This document shows, piece by piece, positions 1-8,149 of a stretch of DNA of 64,000 nucleotides. Made by a program: the position numbers and the translations under genes. The notes under the pieces were generated by a model, which saw nothing but the letters and a program-made list of their open reading frames with translations, was not told the origin of the DNA and ran no database searches. Location: positions 1-64,000 of the forward strand of contig DATLGO010000103.1 of the NCBI GenBank assembly GCA_035540375.1, read 5' to 3'. How positions within the stretch are numbered: the stretch's first letter is position 1; each line of letters starts with the position of its first letter. This DNA comes from Candidatus Thermoplasmatota archaeon. Lineage in GTDB: Archaea; Thermoplasmatota; SW-10-69-26; JACQPN01; JAJPHT01.

Positions 1-150
1 CCCGGTGAGGCCCTCGACGCCACCTACTATGTCGAGAAGCAGGTGATCCCCGCCGCGATGCGGGTCCTCGCGGTCCTCGGGGTGACGGAAGAGGCGCTGC
101 GCGGCGACCCGGAGCCCGCGAAGCAAACGTCCCTTCTCGAATTCCCGTGA
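1..150 (+). CDS. DNA polymerase, family B, C-terminal end (partial)
   Basis: Forty-nine codons in frame from the window edge to TGA. The reading contains a YYVEKQVIPAAMRVL stretch, typical of the last helices of archaeal family B polymerases. It ends in QTSLLEF, a good match to the PCNA-interacting peptide pattern Q-x-x-L-x-x-F found at the extreme C-terminus of replicative polymerases. The catalytic domains lie outside the window, so the family call rests on this tail and on the MCM helicase just downstream. Confidence 0.72.
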   Translation, partial: PGEALDATYYVEKQVIPAAMRVLAVLGVTEEALRGDPEPAKQTSLLEFP

Positions 151-185
151 CGGAGGGAGGGTCTTCCCGAGACGGAGGGAGGGTC
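149..185. repeat. 15-bp tandem direct repeat
   Basis: GACGGAGGGAGGGTC occurs at 149-163 and again, identically, at 171-185, a 22-base period. The first copy overlaps the polymerase stop codon. Purine-rich; function unknown. Confidence 0.7.
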
Positions 186-216
186 GACCGCCGCGCAGAG
201 AACGGTAAAGCGGCCC

Positions 217-419
217 GTCTCCACCCGAAACCCCGCAATTTCCAACAGTCTCCAATCGAAATCAAGGGGAGGGGGTACCCGAGGGCCGACGGGTCAACGC
301 GTACCTTCAGCGATCCCTGGACAATGCCCTTAGGCCCTCACCGCCCGGTAGGCAGCCTTATGGTCCGCGGGCTCGAGGCGCAACGCCCCGCCTTCCACAG
401 AAACGAAGGTGACGGGGGG
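217..419. other. Cluster of origin-recognition-box-like motifs in the polB-mcm intergenic region
   Basis: The 327-base gap between the polymerase stop and the mcm start has no convincing gene. It holds three related motifs: GTCTCCACCCGAAAC at 217-231, GTCTCCAATCGAAAT at 248-262 followed by a G run (266-275), and TTCCACAGAAACGAA at 393-407 followed by six G at 414-419. They resemble the archaeal Orc1/Cdc6 origin recognition box, a TTCCA..GGAAAC core with a G string downstream. The match is by eye and no cdc6 gene lies in the window. Confidence 0.45.
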
Positions 420-477
420 CGCGCATACGCCGCCCGCGGAAGGGACGCGGGTGGGCAGGTGACGATTGCCGGCTGAG

Positions 478-2616
478 ATGCAGAGGGAGGCTGCGTCGAG
501 CGAGGATCCCCAGACGAAGAACTGGGAGCGCTTCCTCAAGACCTACTGCAAGGCCCGCGTGAACGAAGCGGCGCAGGCCTACCCGGCCAAGCGGTCCGTC
601 GTCGTCTCGTTCTGGGACCTCGAGCGTCACGACCCGCAGCTTGCCGACTGGACGCTTCTCAGCCCCACGCAGAGCCTGCGCGCCGGGGAGGAGGCCCTGA
701 AGAGCATCGACATGCCGGTCGACCCCCGCCCGAAGCTCCACCTGCGGCTCGAGAATCTCCCCGAATCGGCCCGCGTCGAGGTCCGCGACCTCCGCGGGGA
801 CCACATGGGGAAGATCATCGCCGTGAAGGGCCTCGTGAAGAAGGTCACCGAGGTGCGCCCGAAGATCCAGGACGCCCTCTACCAGTGCAAGGTCTGCGGA
901 TCGCTCATCCGCGAGTCGCAGGACGAGCACCTCGTCCTCAAGGAGCCGGTCGAGTGCTACGAGGACCAGGGCGGCTGCGGCCGCAGCGGCTCGTTCCGCC
1001 TCGTCCTCGACGAGGCGCGCGGCCAGCGCTCGTCGTTCATCGACACGCAGAAGATCGAGATCCAGGAAAGTCCCGAGAACATGCGCGGCGGCGAGCAGCC
1101 CCAGCGCCTCGTCATCTACGCGGAGGACGACCTCTGCGGCCTCGTCGCGCCCGGCGACCGCGTGACCGTGAACGGGATCCTCCGGTCCTCGGTCCGCAAG
1201 CAGGGCAACACGAAGAGCACGATCCTCGACATCCACCTCGAGTCCGTCTATCTCGAGATGGATCAGGAGGAGTACGACGAGGTCGAGATCACGCCGGAGG
1301 AAGAGGAGGAGATCCGCCGCGCAAGCCGCGATCCGGAGCTCTACCTGAAGATGCGCGCCTCGATCGCGCCCGAGATCTACGGCATGGAGGCCGAAAAGGA
1401 GGCCCTCCTCCTGCAGCTTTTCGGCGGCCTCGCGAAACGCCTCCCGAACGGCGGGCGTCTCAGGGGCGACATCCACATCCTGTTCGTGGGAGACCCGGGC
1501 GTCGCGAAGTCGCAGCTCATCCGCGAGATGTCGCGCCTCGCGCCGCGCGGCATCTATACCTCGGGCAAGTCCTCGTCAGCCGCCGGCCTCACCGCGGCGG
1601 CCGTCAAGGACGACTTCGGCGAAGGCCGCTGGACGCTCGAAGCGGGCGCGCTCGTGCTCGCGGACAAGGGTATCGCCTGCATCGACGAGATCGACAAGAT
1701 GGACAAGAACGACCAATCGTCCATGCACGAGGCGATGGAGCAGCAGACGATCTCGATCGCGAAGGCCGGCATCTCCGCGACGCTCCAGTCCCGCTGCGCG
1801 ATCCTCGGCGCCGCGAACCCGAAGCTCGGCCGCTTCGATCCGTTCCAGCCCATCACGGACCAGATCAACTTCCCGCCCGCGCTCCTGTCCCGCTTCGACT
1901 GCATCTTCGTCCTCACAGACAAGCCCGAGGCGGCGCGGGACGCGATGCTCGCGAGCCACATCCTCGAAGTCCATCGCGGCGGCGCGATGAACGAGAGCAT
2001 CCGCAACCGCTCGGACTCGCCGTTCACGGTGGAGGACGTGCAACGCGCGCTCCGCAAGGTCGACCCCGCGATCGACTCGAAGTTCCTTCGCAAATACGTC
2101 GCCTTCGCGAAACGTTCCTGCTTCCCGGTCATCACGCAGGAGGCGAAGGAGAAGATCCGCGACTACTACGTCGGCCTGAGGCGGCAGGCGCAGGGCGAGA
2201 ATGGCGGGCCCATTCCGCTCACGGCCCGACAGCTCGAAGCCTTCGTCCGCTTGTCCGAAGCCTCCGCGAAAGTCCGGCTCTCGGACGAGGCGAACGGCGA
2301 GGACGCGGACCGCGCGATCCGGATCGTCGAGTACTACCTCCGGAGGATCGCGGGCGGCGAGGGCGGTCTTTTGGACATCGACCTCGTGTCGAGCGGCGTG
2401 AGCCATAGCCAGCGCCAGGTGATCCCGATCATCGAGGAGACGATCCGCCGCCTCTCCGCCGGCACCGAGTTCGGCGCTCCGTTCGACGAGGTCCTCCGCG
2501 AGTGCGAGTCCCAGGGCGTGCCTCCGGACAAGACGCGCGACATCCTGAAGCGTCTCAAGCAGAACGGCACCATCTTCGAGCCCCGCTCGGAGCATTTCCG
2601 CCTCGCTTCGCGCTAG
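478..2616 (+). CDS. mcm: Replicative DNA helicase MCM
   Basis: 712-residue minichromosome maintenance helicase, the hexameric 3'-5' replicative helicase of archaea. The N-terminal DNA-binding half carries a zinc site starting near residue 137 (CKVCG, with later C and CGRSG). The AAA+ core shows Walker A GDPGVAKSQ near 340, Walker B CIDEIDKM near 401 and the arginine-finger LLSRFD near 470; a winged helix closes the protein. ATG 478 is taken as start. An in-frame TTG at 466 follows an AGGTGA at 457-462 more closely and is an alternative adding four residues. DUF424 and NMD3 follow at once. Confidence 0.96.
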   Translation: MQREAASSEDPQTKNWERFLKTYCKARVNEAAQAYPAKRSVVVSFWDLERHDPQLADWTLLSPTQSLRAGEEALKSIDMPVDPRPKLHLRLENLPESARVEVRDLRGDHMGKIIAVKGLVKKVTEVRPKIQDALYQCKVCGSLIRESQDEHLVLKEPVECYEDQGGCGRSGSFRLVLDEARGQRSSFIDTQKIEIQESPENMRGGEQPQRLVIYAEDDLCGLVAPGDRVTVNGILRSSVRKQGNTKSTILDIHLESVYLEMDQEEYDEVEITPEEEEEIRRASRDPELYLKMRASIAPEIYGMEAEKEALLLQLFGGLAKRLPNGGRLRGDIHILFVGDPGVAKSQLIREMSRLAPRGIYTSGKSSSAAGLTAAAVKDDFGEGRWTLEAGALVLADKGIACIDEIDKMDKNDQSSMHEAMEQQTISIAKAGISATLQSRCAILGAANPKLGRFDPFQPITDQINFPPALLSRFDCIFVLTDKPEAARDAMLASHILEVHRGGAMNESIRNRSDSPFTVEDVQRALRKVDPAIDSKFLRKYVAFAKRSCFPVITQEAKEKIRDYYVGLRRQAQGENGGPIPLTARQLEAFVRLSEASAKVRLSDEANGEDADRAIRIVEYYLRRIAGGEGGLLDIDLVSSGVSHSQRQVIPIIEETIRRLSAGTEFGAPFDEVLRECESQGVPPDKTRDILKRLKQNGTIFEPRSEHFRLASR

Positions 2617-2625
2617 GAAGCCTTT

Positions 2626-2958
2626 ATGGCGGAAATCGGCCTCCGAGGCCCCGTGGCCGCGCCGCGCTTCCGCATGAAGGTCCATCGCACCGGGCGGGAG
2701 GTCCTCGTCGCCGCGTCCGACGAGGAGCTCGTCGGCCGCGAGTTCCGCGAGGGAGACCTCAAGCTCCACGTCCACGAGAGCTTCTACGGGTCCGAGGGGA
2801 CCGACGAGGGAACCCTCGTCAACCATCTGCGCGCGTGCACCATCGCGAACCTCGTCGGCGTGAACGTCATCACGGTCGCCGTCCGCCACGGTTTCATCGA
2901 CCCCGACCACATCATCGAGATCGGCGGCATCCCGCACGCCCAGCTCGCGACGCTTTGA
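2626..2958 (+). CDS. DUF424 family archaeal protein
   Basis: 110-residue protein with the features of the archaeal DUF424 family: a FRMKVHRTGREVLVAA beginning, EFREGDLKLHV in the middle and the IANLVG and IGGIPHAQ segments at the end. Family members are conserved across archaea, often beside translation or ribosome genes, and have no proven function. The gene starts 9 bases after mcm and nmd3 follows 10 bases later, so the three are probably co-transcribed. The family core starts at Met17 (2674); the first 16 residues may be an extension or a wrong start. Confidence 0.88.
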   Translation: MAEIGLRGPVAAPRFRMKVHRTGREVLVAASDEELVGREFREGDLKLHVHESFYGSEGTDEGTLVNHLRACTIANLVGVNVITVAVRHGFIDPDHIIEIGGIPHAQLATL

Positions 2959-2968
2959 GGTCCGAACC

Positions 2969-4045
2969 ATGAGCGACGCCCCGCGCCGGTCCACGATCCC
3001 CTGCGTCGCCTGCGGCCAGGCCGTCTCCGAGGACCTCGTGGACGGCCTCTGCCGGGCCTGCTTCGTCCTGAAGAACAGATTCTCCGCGATGCCCCAGAAT
3101 GTCGACCTCGAGGTGTGCGTCCACTGCGGCGCGCGCAAGCGTGGCGAGATCTGGGTCGACGATACCTTGCCGTACGAGGCGACCATCGAGGCCGCCGTCG
3201 AGGAGGCCGTGAGCGTCGACCGGCGCGTGAAGGCCGCCGCCGTGGACGTCGAGCTCAAAGGCGAGGACCAGCGCAACTTCCTCGCGACGGTGAAGGTCGC
3301 GGGGTCGGCGGAAGGCATCGCCTTCGAGGAGATCCACACGCCGAGGGCGCGGGTGAAGAACGCGACGTGCCTGCGGTGCAGCCGCATCCAGGGCGGCTAC
3401 TACGAAGCCGTCATCCAGCTCCGCGCGGAGGACCGCGACATCGACGACGAGGAGCTCGCGCGCGCACGCGCCGTCGCGTCCCGCGCGATCGAGCGCATCG
3501 TCGGGGACGGGGATCGCAACGCGTTCGTCCTCAAGGACGAGTTCCATCACGGCGGCCTCGACGTCTACGTGGGAACCATCAACGCCGCCCGCATCCTCGC
3601 GAAGGCGCTTTCGAACGAGATGGGCGGGCGCCAGCGCGAAAGCGCGAAGCTCGTCGGCCAGAAGGACGGCCGCGACATCTTCCGCCTCACCTTCCTCGTC
3701 AAGATCCCGAGCTACCGCGTCGGGGACTTCGTGCTCGTGGCCGAAAGGCCGCACCTCGTGACCGCGATCCAACAGAAGCGCGTGTCTCTCGGAGACCCCG
3801 TGACAGGCGCGATCCATTCGCGCGAGCGCGACGACCTCGAGCGCGTCACCGTCCTCGCGCGGCGGGAGGCGCGGGAGGCGGTCGTCGTCTCCGCGACCGG
3901 TTCCGAGCTGCAGCTTCTCGACCCGTGGACGTACGCGACCGTTTCCGTGCTCCGCCCGTCCTTCTTCGCGGGCGAGACGCCCGCGACCGTGCATGTCGCG
4001 CGGCACGAAGGCGAGCTGTTCGTCTTCCCGCCGCGCGCGAGCTAG
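2969..4045 (+). CDS. nmd3: NMD3-like protein (60S ribosomal export/quality factor homologue)
   Basis: 358-residue archaeal homologue of NMD3, the large-subunit adaptor. The N-terminus has treble-clef zinc pairs: CVACGQ with CRAC in residues 11-31, CVHCGARKRGEIW near 50, and CLRCSRIQGGYYEAVIQL near 133, all characteristic of the family. The rest is the eIF5A/OB-type beta-rich part. Its end overlaps the last four bases of the convergent creatininase-family gene. Third gene of the mcm-DUF424-nmd3 unit. Confidence 0.93.
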   Translation: MSDAPRRSTIPCVACGQAVSEDLVDGLCRACFVLKNRFSAMPQNVDLEVCVHCGARKRGEIWVDDTLPYEATIEAAVEEAVSVDRRVKAAAVDVELKGEDQRNFLATVKVAGSAEGIAFEEIHTPRARVKNATCLRCSRIQGGYYEAVIQLRAEDRDIDDEELARARAVASRAIERIVGDGDRNAFVLKDEFHHGGLDVYVGTINAARILAKALSNEMGGRQRESAKLVGQKDGRDIFRLTFLVKIPSYRVGDFVLVAERPHLVTAIQQKRVSLGDPVTGAIHSRERDDLERVTVLARREAREAVVVSATGSELQLLDPWTYATVSVLRPSFFAGETPATVHVARHEGELFVFPPRAS

Positions 4046-4773
4046 TCCTCGGCCGCGAGATCTTTGACGATGCCCGCAAGCCTCGACGCGACGTGCTCGT
4101 TGATGGCGCGCCCGAGCTCCGCCGTCGCGCGCGACGGGTCGCCCCCGATGACGCCGGACGGGATGCGACCGCGGGTGTCGATCTCCACGCGGAACTCGGG
4201 AAACTTCGCGGGCGACGGGCCCGGCCGAGACGCGCGCACCGCGTCCGGCGCGATCGCGAGCACGCGCGACGTCTCGGCGGTCCCGGCGTGGCCGTCGTCC
4301 GCCGGCGCGGCGTTCGCGAGGGCCGTCCTTCGGAGCTCCGGCACGAGATCCCAATCGGAAAGGACGGCGATCTTCATGTTCCGGCCCTCCTCGAGGACCT
4401 CCTCGGCCGCGACCTTGAGCGCGCGCATGTGACCGCCGCCCGCGTGGCCCGACACGATCACGACCCGCCGGAGGGCGTTCCGATCGCATTCGCGGAGCAC
4501 GTCGCGGGCGACCGCGCGCACGGTGTCGAAGGAGAGCGAGATCGTGCCCGGGAAGGGGCGCGTCGTCACGGCGTTTCCATATCGCAGGGGCGGGAGGACG
4601 AGGGCTCCGGTCCGCCGCGCGACCTCCGCGCACGTCCACTCGGCCTGGAGCGAATCCGTCGAAAGCGGAAGGTGCGGACCGTGCTCCTCCACGATGCCGA
4701 TGGGCCAAAGGACGACCGTGCGGGGCGTGACCCGAGCCTCGAACTCGGGGAACGTGAGGCTGTCGAGTTCCAC
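4042..4773 (-). CDS. Creatininase-family amidohydrolase (possibly ArfB-like)
   Basis: 243-residue creatininase superfamily enzyme. Visible metal and active-site blocks are GIVEEHGPHLPLSTD near residues 26-40, SGHAGGGH near 124 and DGHAGTAETS near 160. Family members hydrolyse cyclic amides; the archaeal enzyme ArfB deformylates a riboflavin/F420 precursor. The SGHAG variant in place of the creatininase NGHGGN block is why I consider an ArfB-like role, but no flavin genes lie nearby. A CTTGAAA box about 28 bases upstream suggests a leaderless transcript starting at this ATG. Confidence 0.82.
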   Translation of the reverse strand: MELDSLTFPEFEARVTPRTVVLWPIGIVEEHGPHLPLSTDSLQAEWTCAEVARRTGALVLPPLRYGNAVTTRPFPGTISLSFDTVRAVARDVLRECDRNALRRVVIVSGHAGGGHMRALKVAAEEVLEEGRNMKIAVLSDWDLVPELRRTALANAAPADDGHAGTAETSRVLAIAPDAVRASRPGPSPAKFPEFRVEIDTRGRIPSGVIGGDPSRATAELGRAINEHVASRLAGIVKDLAAED

Positions 4774-4795
4774 GGCCAGCGGAACACCGCCCGGT

Positions 4796-4826
4796 GACTT
4801 GAAACCGCCGCGCGGGAAACCTTGAT
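4796..4826. promoter_or_regulatory. Divergent leaderless promoter pair
   Basis: Two AT-containing boxes face opposite ways. ACTTGAAACC (4797-4806) is centred about 28 bases before the minus-strand start at 4773, and AACCTTGATG (4818-4827) is centred about 28 bases before the plus-strand GTG at 4851. Archaeal TATA elements sit about 26 bases before the transcription start, so both mRNAs would start at or next to the start codon. Confidence 0.55.
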
Positions 4827-4850
4827 GCCGCGCGATCGGATTGATGCGAC

Positions 4851-5462
4851 GTGGACCGCACGGACCTCACGATCGCGCTTGCGGGCGCCGGAATCCTCAC
4901 GATCGCGATCGCCGGGAGCGCGCTCACCGGGGCGACCCAAACCGCCGAAGGCCTCTTCCTCGTCGGTTTCGAGAGCCGCGATTCCCTGTTTTCCGAGCAA
5001 GCAACGGCGATCATGGCCTCGGGCGAGACGACCTTCGACGTGAGGCTCGACATTCCGAACACCACCTCGTTGACCTTCGTCGTGAGGGTCTCCGCGTTCT
5101 CGCCCCACGTCGCGACCGACGACATCCTCGTCACGGTCAAGGCGCCGAACGGGACGGAGATGACCGCCACCGCGAAACCGACGGCCCCCGTGCTCACCGG
5201 AACGCCCGTGGTGGCGACGCTCGCGATCGAAGTTCCCCTCGGGGTGGTCCCAGCCGACGGCGAGCGCCGCGCGACCGACGCGGACGCCGCCCTGCGCGAC
5301 GCCGATACCGGGAACGCGACCGCGGGGCACGGGACGTGGCTCGTCGCGGTGCGAGTCACGCACGGCGGCCCGGACCCGACCGCGCGGCACCCGGTCGCGC
5401 TCGAGTCGACGGCGACGTCCTACGTCGGCCGCGCGACGCCCTCGGCCGCGGGCGCGAAGTGA
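4851..5462 (+). CDS. Secreted or membrane-anchored protein, unknown function
   Basis: 203 residues from a GTG start that fits a leaderless promoter box at 4818-4827. Residues 7-30 are a hydrophobic segment (IALAGAGILTIAIAGSAL) that could be a signal peptide or a membrane anchor. The remainder alternates beta-type residues in a pattern like an extracellular beta-sandwich (FDVRLDIPNT, LVTVKAPNGTEMT, LVAVRVTHGG). No family recognised. Ends directly against the convergent helicase gene. Confidence 0.7.
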   Translation: MDRTDLTIALAGAGILTIAIAGSALTGATQTAEGLFLVGFESRDSLFSEQATAIMASGETTFDVRLDIPNTTSLTFVVRVSAFSPHVATDDILVTVKAPNGTEMTATAKPTAPVLTGTPVVATLAIEVPLGVVPADGERRATDADAALRDADTGNATAGHGTWLVAVRVTHGGPDPTARHPVALESTATSYVGRATPSAAGAK

Positions 5463-6797
5463 TCACGATTCCGCGTCTTCGTCGACGTCGCGCCGCCTCG
5501 ATCGGGGAAGCGAGTGCTCCGGTCCCTTCTTCCGGACATCCTTCGCCTCCCGCTTGAGCGGGTTCGCCGGCGCCTGCGGCGCGCGGCGGCGGGCCGTTCC
5601 CGCCGCGTTTCCTCCCCGGCGGACCGGCTTCGGCGGCGCCGCCGCGCGCATCGGGGGCGCGTTGTCGTCCGCGGGAAGGCGATACGGGAGAAGCCTCACG
5701 CGCGCTTCCCGCTCGGCCGCGACGATGCGGGCCCCGTCGTTCTCGCCCACCAGGGTAAAGACGCGGCCGGCGCGGCCCGCGCGCGCGGTGCGGCCGGCGC
5801 GATGGACGTAGGCGTCGGCCTCCTCGGGCGCGTCGAAGTTCACGACGTGCGTGATGCCCGGAATGTCGAGACCGCGGGCCGCGACGTCCGTCGCGACGAC
5901 GAGGGCGTGGGCCCCCGAGGCGAAGCCCGCGACGACGCGGTCCCGCGCCGCCTGGTCGAGATCGCCCGCGAACGAGACCGCGGCGATCCCGCTTTCGCGC
6001 AGTCGCCTCGCGACGTCGTGCGCGCCTTCTCGGGTGCGGGCGAAGACGAGCGCCCGCTCCGGCCGCTCGGCCGCGAGGAGGGCGAGGAGGGCCTGATGTT
6101 TGTGGACGGAGGAGACGTCGATGCGGTGGTGCGTCGCGCTTTCGGGCGTCGCGGCGCCGACCCCGACCTCGCGCGGGTGCGACATGTACTTGCGCGCAAG
6201 GTCGGTCACCTTCTTCGGCATCGTGGCGGTGAAGAGCGCGGTCTGCCGCTCGCCGGGAATGAAACGGAGGATACGCTCGACGTCCGGCAGGAAGCCGAGG
6301 TCGAGCATCCGATCGGCTTCGTCGAGAACGAGGAAACGGACGCTCTCGAGGAGCCTCGGCCGCTTTTCGAGAAGATCGAGGAGGCGACCCGTCGTGGCGA
6401 CAGCGCACGTCGTTGCGGGATCCGTGAGCGCCGCGAGCTGGTCTTCGTGCGGCACGCCGCCGTAGGCGGCGACGGCGCGAAACGGCGAACCGCGCCCGAG
6501 CGCGTTGAGGTCGCGAGCGATCTGCACGACGAGCTCCCTTGTGGGCGCGAGGACGAGGGCCTTGAGACCGCCATCCGCAACCGCGTCGGTCAGGAAAAGG
6601 CCGAAGGCCCCCGTCTTCCCGGACCCCGTTTCGGCGCGCCCGATGACGTCGCGGCCGGCGGCGAGCTGGGGGAGGACGGCCGCCTGGATCGGCGTGGGCT
6701 CGCGCCAACCGAGCGCGTGGGCGGCCTCGCGGGCCCGTTCCGTGATCGGCAGGTCGTCGAAGTCGCTCACGGGGAGGCCGACGGCGCATCCGCTCAT
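5463..6797 (-). CDS. DEAD-box ATP-dependent RNA helicase
   Basis: 444-residue RhlE/CshA-like DEAD-box helicase. Motifs in order: Q motif WREPTPIQ (31-38), Walker A AETGSGKT (55-62), PTRELV, VLDEADRMLDLGF, TATMP, and the C-terminal helicase blocks VATDVAARGLDIPG and HRAGRTARAG. The basic C-terminal tail (about 40 residues) probably aids RNA binding. The reading frame stays open far upstream, but MSGCAV at 6797 is the first sensible start; upstream codons overlap the divergent CBS gene. Likely role: RNA remodelling in ribosome assembly or mRNA turnover. Confidence 0.95.
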   Translation of the reverse strand: MSGCAVGLPVSDFDDLPITERAREAAHALGWREPTPIQAAVLPQLAAGRDVIGRAETGSGKTGAFGLFLTDAVADGGLKALVLAPTRELVVQIARDLNALGRGSPFRAVAAYGGVPHEDQLAALTDPATTCAVATTGRLLDLLEKRPRLLESVRFLVLDEADRMLDLGFLPDVERILRFIPGERQTALFTATMPKKVTDLARKYMSHPREVGVGAATPESATHHRIDVSSVHKHQALLALLAAERPERALVFARTREGAHDVARRLRESGIAAVSFAGDLDQAARDRVVAGFASGAHALVVATDVAARGLDIPGITHVVNFDAPEEADAYVHRAGRTARAGRAGRVFTLVGENDGARIVAAEREARVRLLPYRLPADDNAPPMRAAAPPKPVRRGGNAAGTARRRAPQAPANPLKREAKDVRKKGPEHSLPRSRRRDVDEDAES

Positions 6798-6849
6798 GAA
6801 GCTTCGGTTGCCGACGCCTTCATGCGTCGCGGGGGCGCAAGCGGTGACC

Positions 6850-7329
6850 ATGCTCGCGCGCGAGATCATGTCCCACCCCGTGCTCACGGCCCCCGAGGAC
6901 GCGACGCTCAGGGACGTCGCGAACCTCATGCGCGACCGCCGCATCGGGGGGGTTCCCATCGTAGGCCGCGACGAGCGCATCGTCGGGATCATCACGGTGA
7001 GCGATTTCGCCGCGAAGCAGCACGGAATCCCGTTTTCGCTCGTCCACGCGCCGAAAGTGCTCGGCGAATGGCTCGGACGCGAAGGCCTCGAGGCCATCTA
7101 CGAGCGCGCCGGCTCGAAGCTCGCGCGCGACATCATGACGACGCCCGTCGTCTGCGGGAACGAAGGGGACACGCTCGAGAGGATCGTGGAGCTCATGCTC
7201 GAACATGACGTGACGAGGATCCCCGTCGTGCGCGACGAGGTGCCTGTCGGCATCGTCGCCCGTCACGATCTCCTTTCGCTCCTCTCCTTGCGCCTCGCGG
7301 GAAGGACCGAGCCGACCGCGAGACCCTGA
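6850..7329 (+). CDS. CBS-domain pair protein
   Basis: 159 residues made of two CBS motifs: LAREIMSHPVLTAPEDATLRD at the start with GGVPIV and GIITVSDF, and LARDIMTTPVVC with RIPVV and GIVARHDLL in the second half. CBS pairs bind adenine nucleotides and act as energy or redox sensors; the partner cannot be inferred. The longer open frame upstream is antisense to the helicase N-terminus, so ATG 6850 is chosen. Divergent from the helicase; a CTTCATG-type box midway (6819-6825) is about equidistant from both starts. Confidence 0.9.
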   Translation: MLAREIMSHPVLTAPEDATLRDVANLMRDRRIGGVPIVGRDERIVGIITVSDFAAKQHGIPFSLVHAPKVLGEWLGREGLEAIYERAGSKLARDIMTTPVVCGNEGDTLERIVELMLEHDVTRIPVVRDEVPVGIVARHDLLSLLSLRLAGRTEPTARP

Positions 7330-7416
7330 GTCCGAAGGGCGTATTCGGATCCAGGGAAGGATCCGTGATAGGTCAGCCATAAGACCTTATGATGAAGTCG
7401 TAAAAGCTGGACGTAG

Positions 7417-8100
7417 ATGAATTCCATGAGACTGTTGCACCGGCTCCTGCTCGCGGGAGTCGTCATGGGCATGCTCGTGCCCGCGGTTGCCGCCCAGGTG
7501 AGCGACAACCGCGATTTCGAGCGCGAGCGGGACCGTATTATGCGGGACCTCGAGGACGACTTCTTCGAGGGGAGCGACGAGCGGGACCTGGAACGACTTT
7601 TCGACAATGACGACGTCCTGAGGGAGCTTTCGAGCTTCCCCGGCGATTTCGACGAGGAACGCGTGCTGCGCCGCAGCTACGATCAATCGGTCGATCTCGA
7701 CCGCAACACGGTCCTCACGGCGCTTGCGCTCGGGGACCGCATCGACCTCGACGAGATCCTTGACATCGACATCGTGACCGACAGGGATGCGACGCTTCGC
7801 CGCACCATCGATCTCGACCGCGACGACGCGCTTCTTGCGCGCGCGCTCGACGTCGACCTCGATCGCGACCTCTTCGAGGACGGCACGGACATCGACATCG
7901 ACTTCCGCGACCGTCGCGATCTCGGCCGGTCGATCGACCTCGACTTCGACGACGTCATCCTCGCAAGGGCCCTCGACAGCTCCATCGACCTCGAGGACAT
8001 CGCCGACATCGATTTCGATGAAGACCGGGACCGGACGCTTCGCGCACGAAGCGGCTTCGACCGCGACGACCTCTTCTCGATCCTTCTCCTCACGGAGTGA
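7417..8100 (+). CDS. Secreted aspartate-rich repeat protein
   Basis: 227 residues. A signal peptide (hydrophobic LLLAGVVMGMLVPAVAAQ, cleavage near residue 27) is followed by a strongly acidic mature protein rich in Asp, Arg and Leu. About three and a half imperfect 40-residue repeats run from residue 88 to the end. Each has a SIDLDFDDVILARALD-like core followed by D-rich segments (DIDIDF, DIDFDEDRD). No known family. Asp spacing suggests metal or salt adaptation or surface binding, which is inference. ACCTTATGA (7384-7392), centred 29 bases before the ATG, fits a leaderless promoter. Confidence 0.8.
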   Translation: MNSMRLLHRLLLAGVVMGMLVPAVAAQVSDNRDFERERDRIMRDLEDDFFEGSDERDLERLFDNDDVLRELSSFPGDFDEERVLRRSYDQSVDLDRNTVLTALALGDRIDLDEILDIDIVTDRDATLRRTIDLDRDDALLARALDVDLDRDLFEDGTDIDIDFRDRRDLGRSIDLDFDDVILARALDSSIDLEDIADIDFDEDRDRTLRARSGFDRDDLFSILLLTE

Positions 8101-8149
8101 TCGAGCACCCGGGCGGCTGCGGCCGCCCGCGAATTGCTTTCGTCATGGA

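Noticed and set aside
2912-5359. 815-codon minus-strand frame across nmd3
   Set aside because: Shadow of nmd3 and the creatininase region. High GC removes stop codons, and the amino-acid make-up is unlike a protein.
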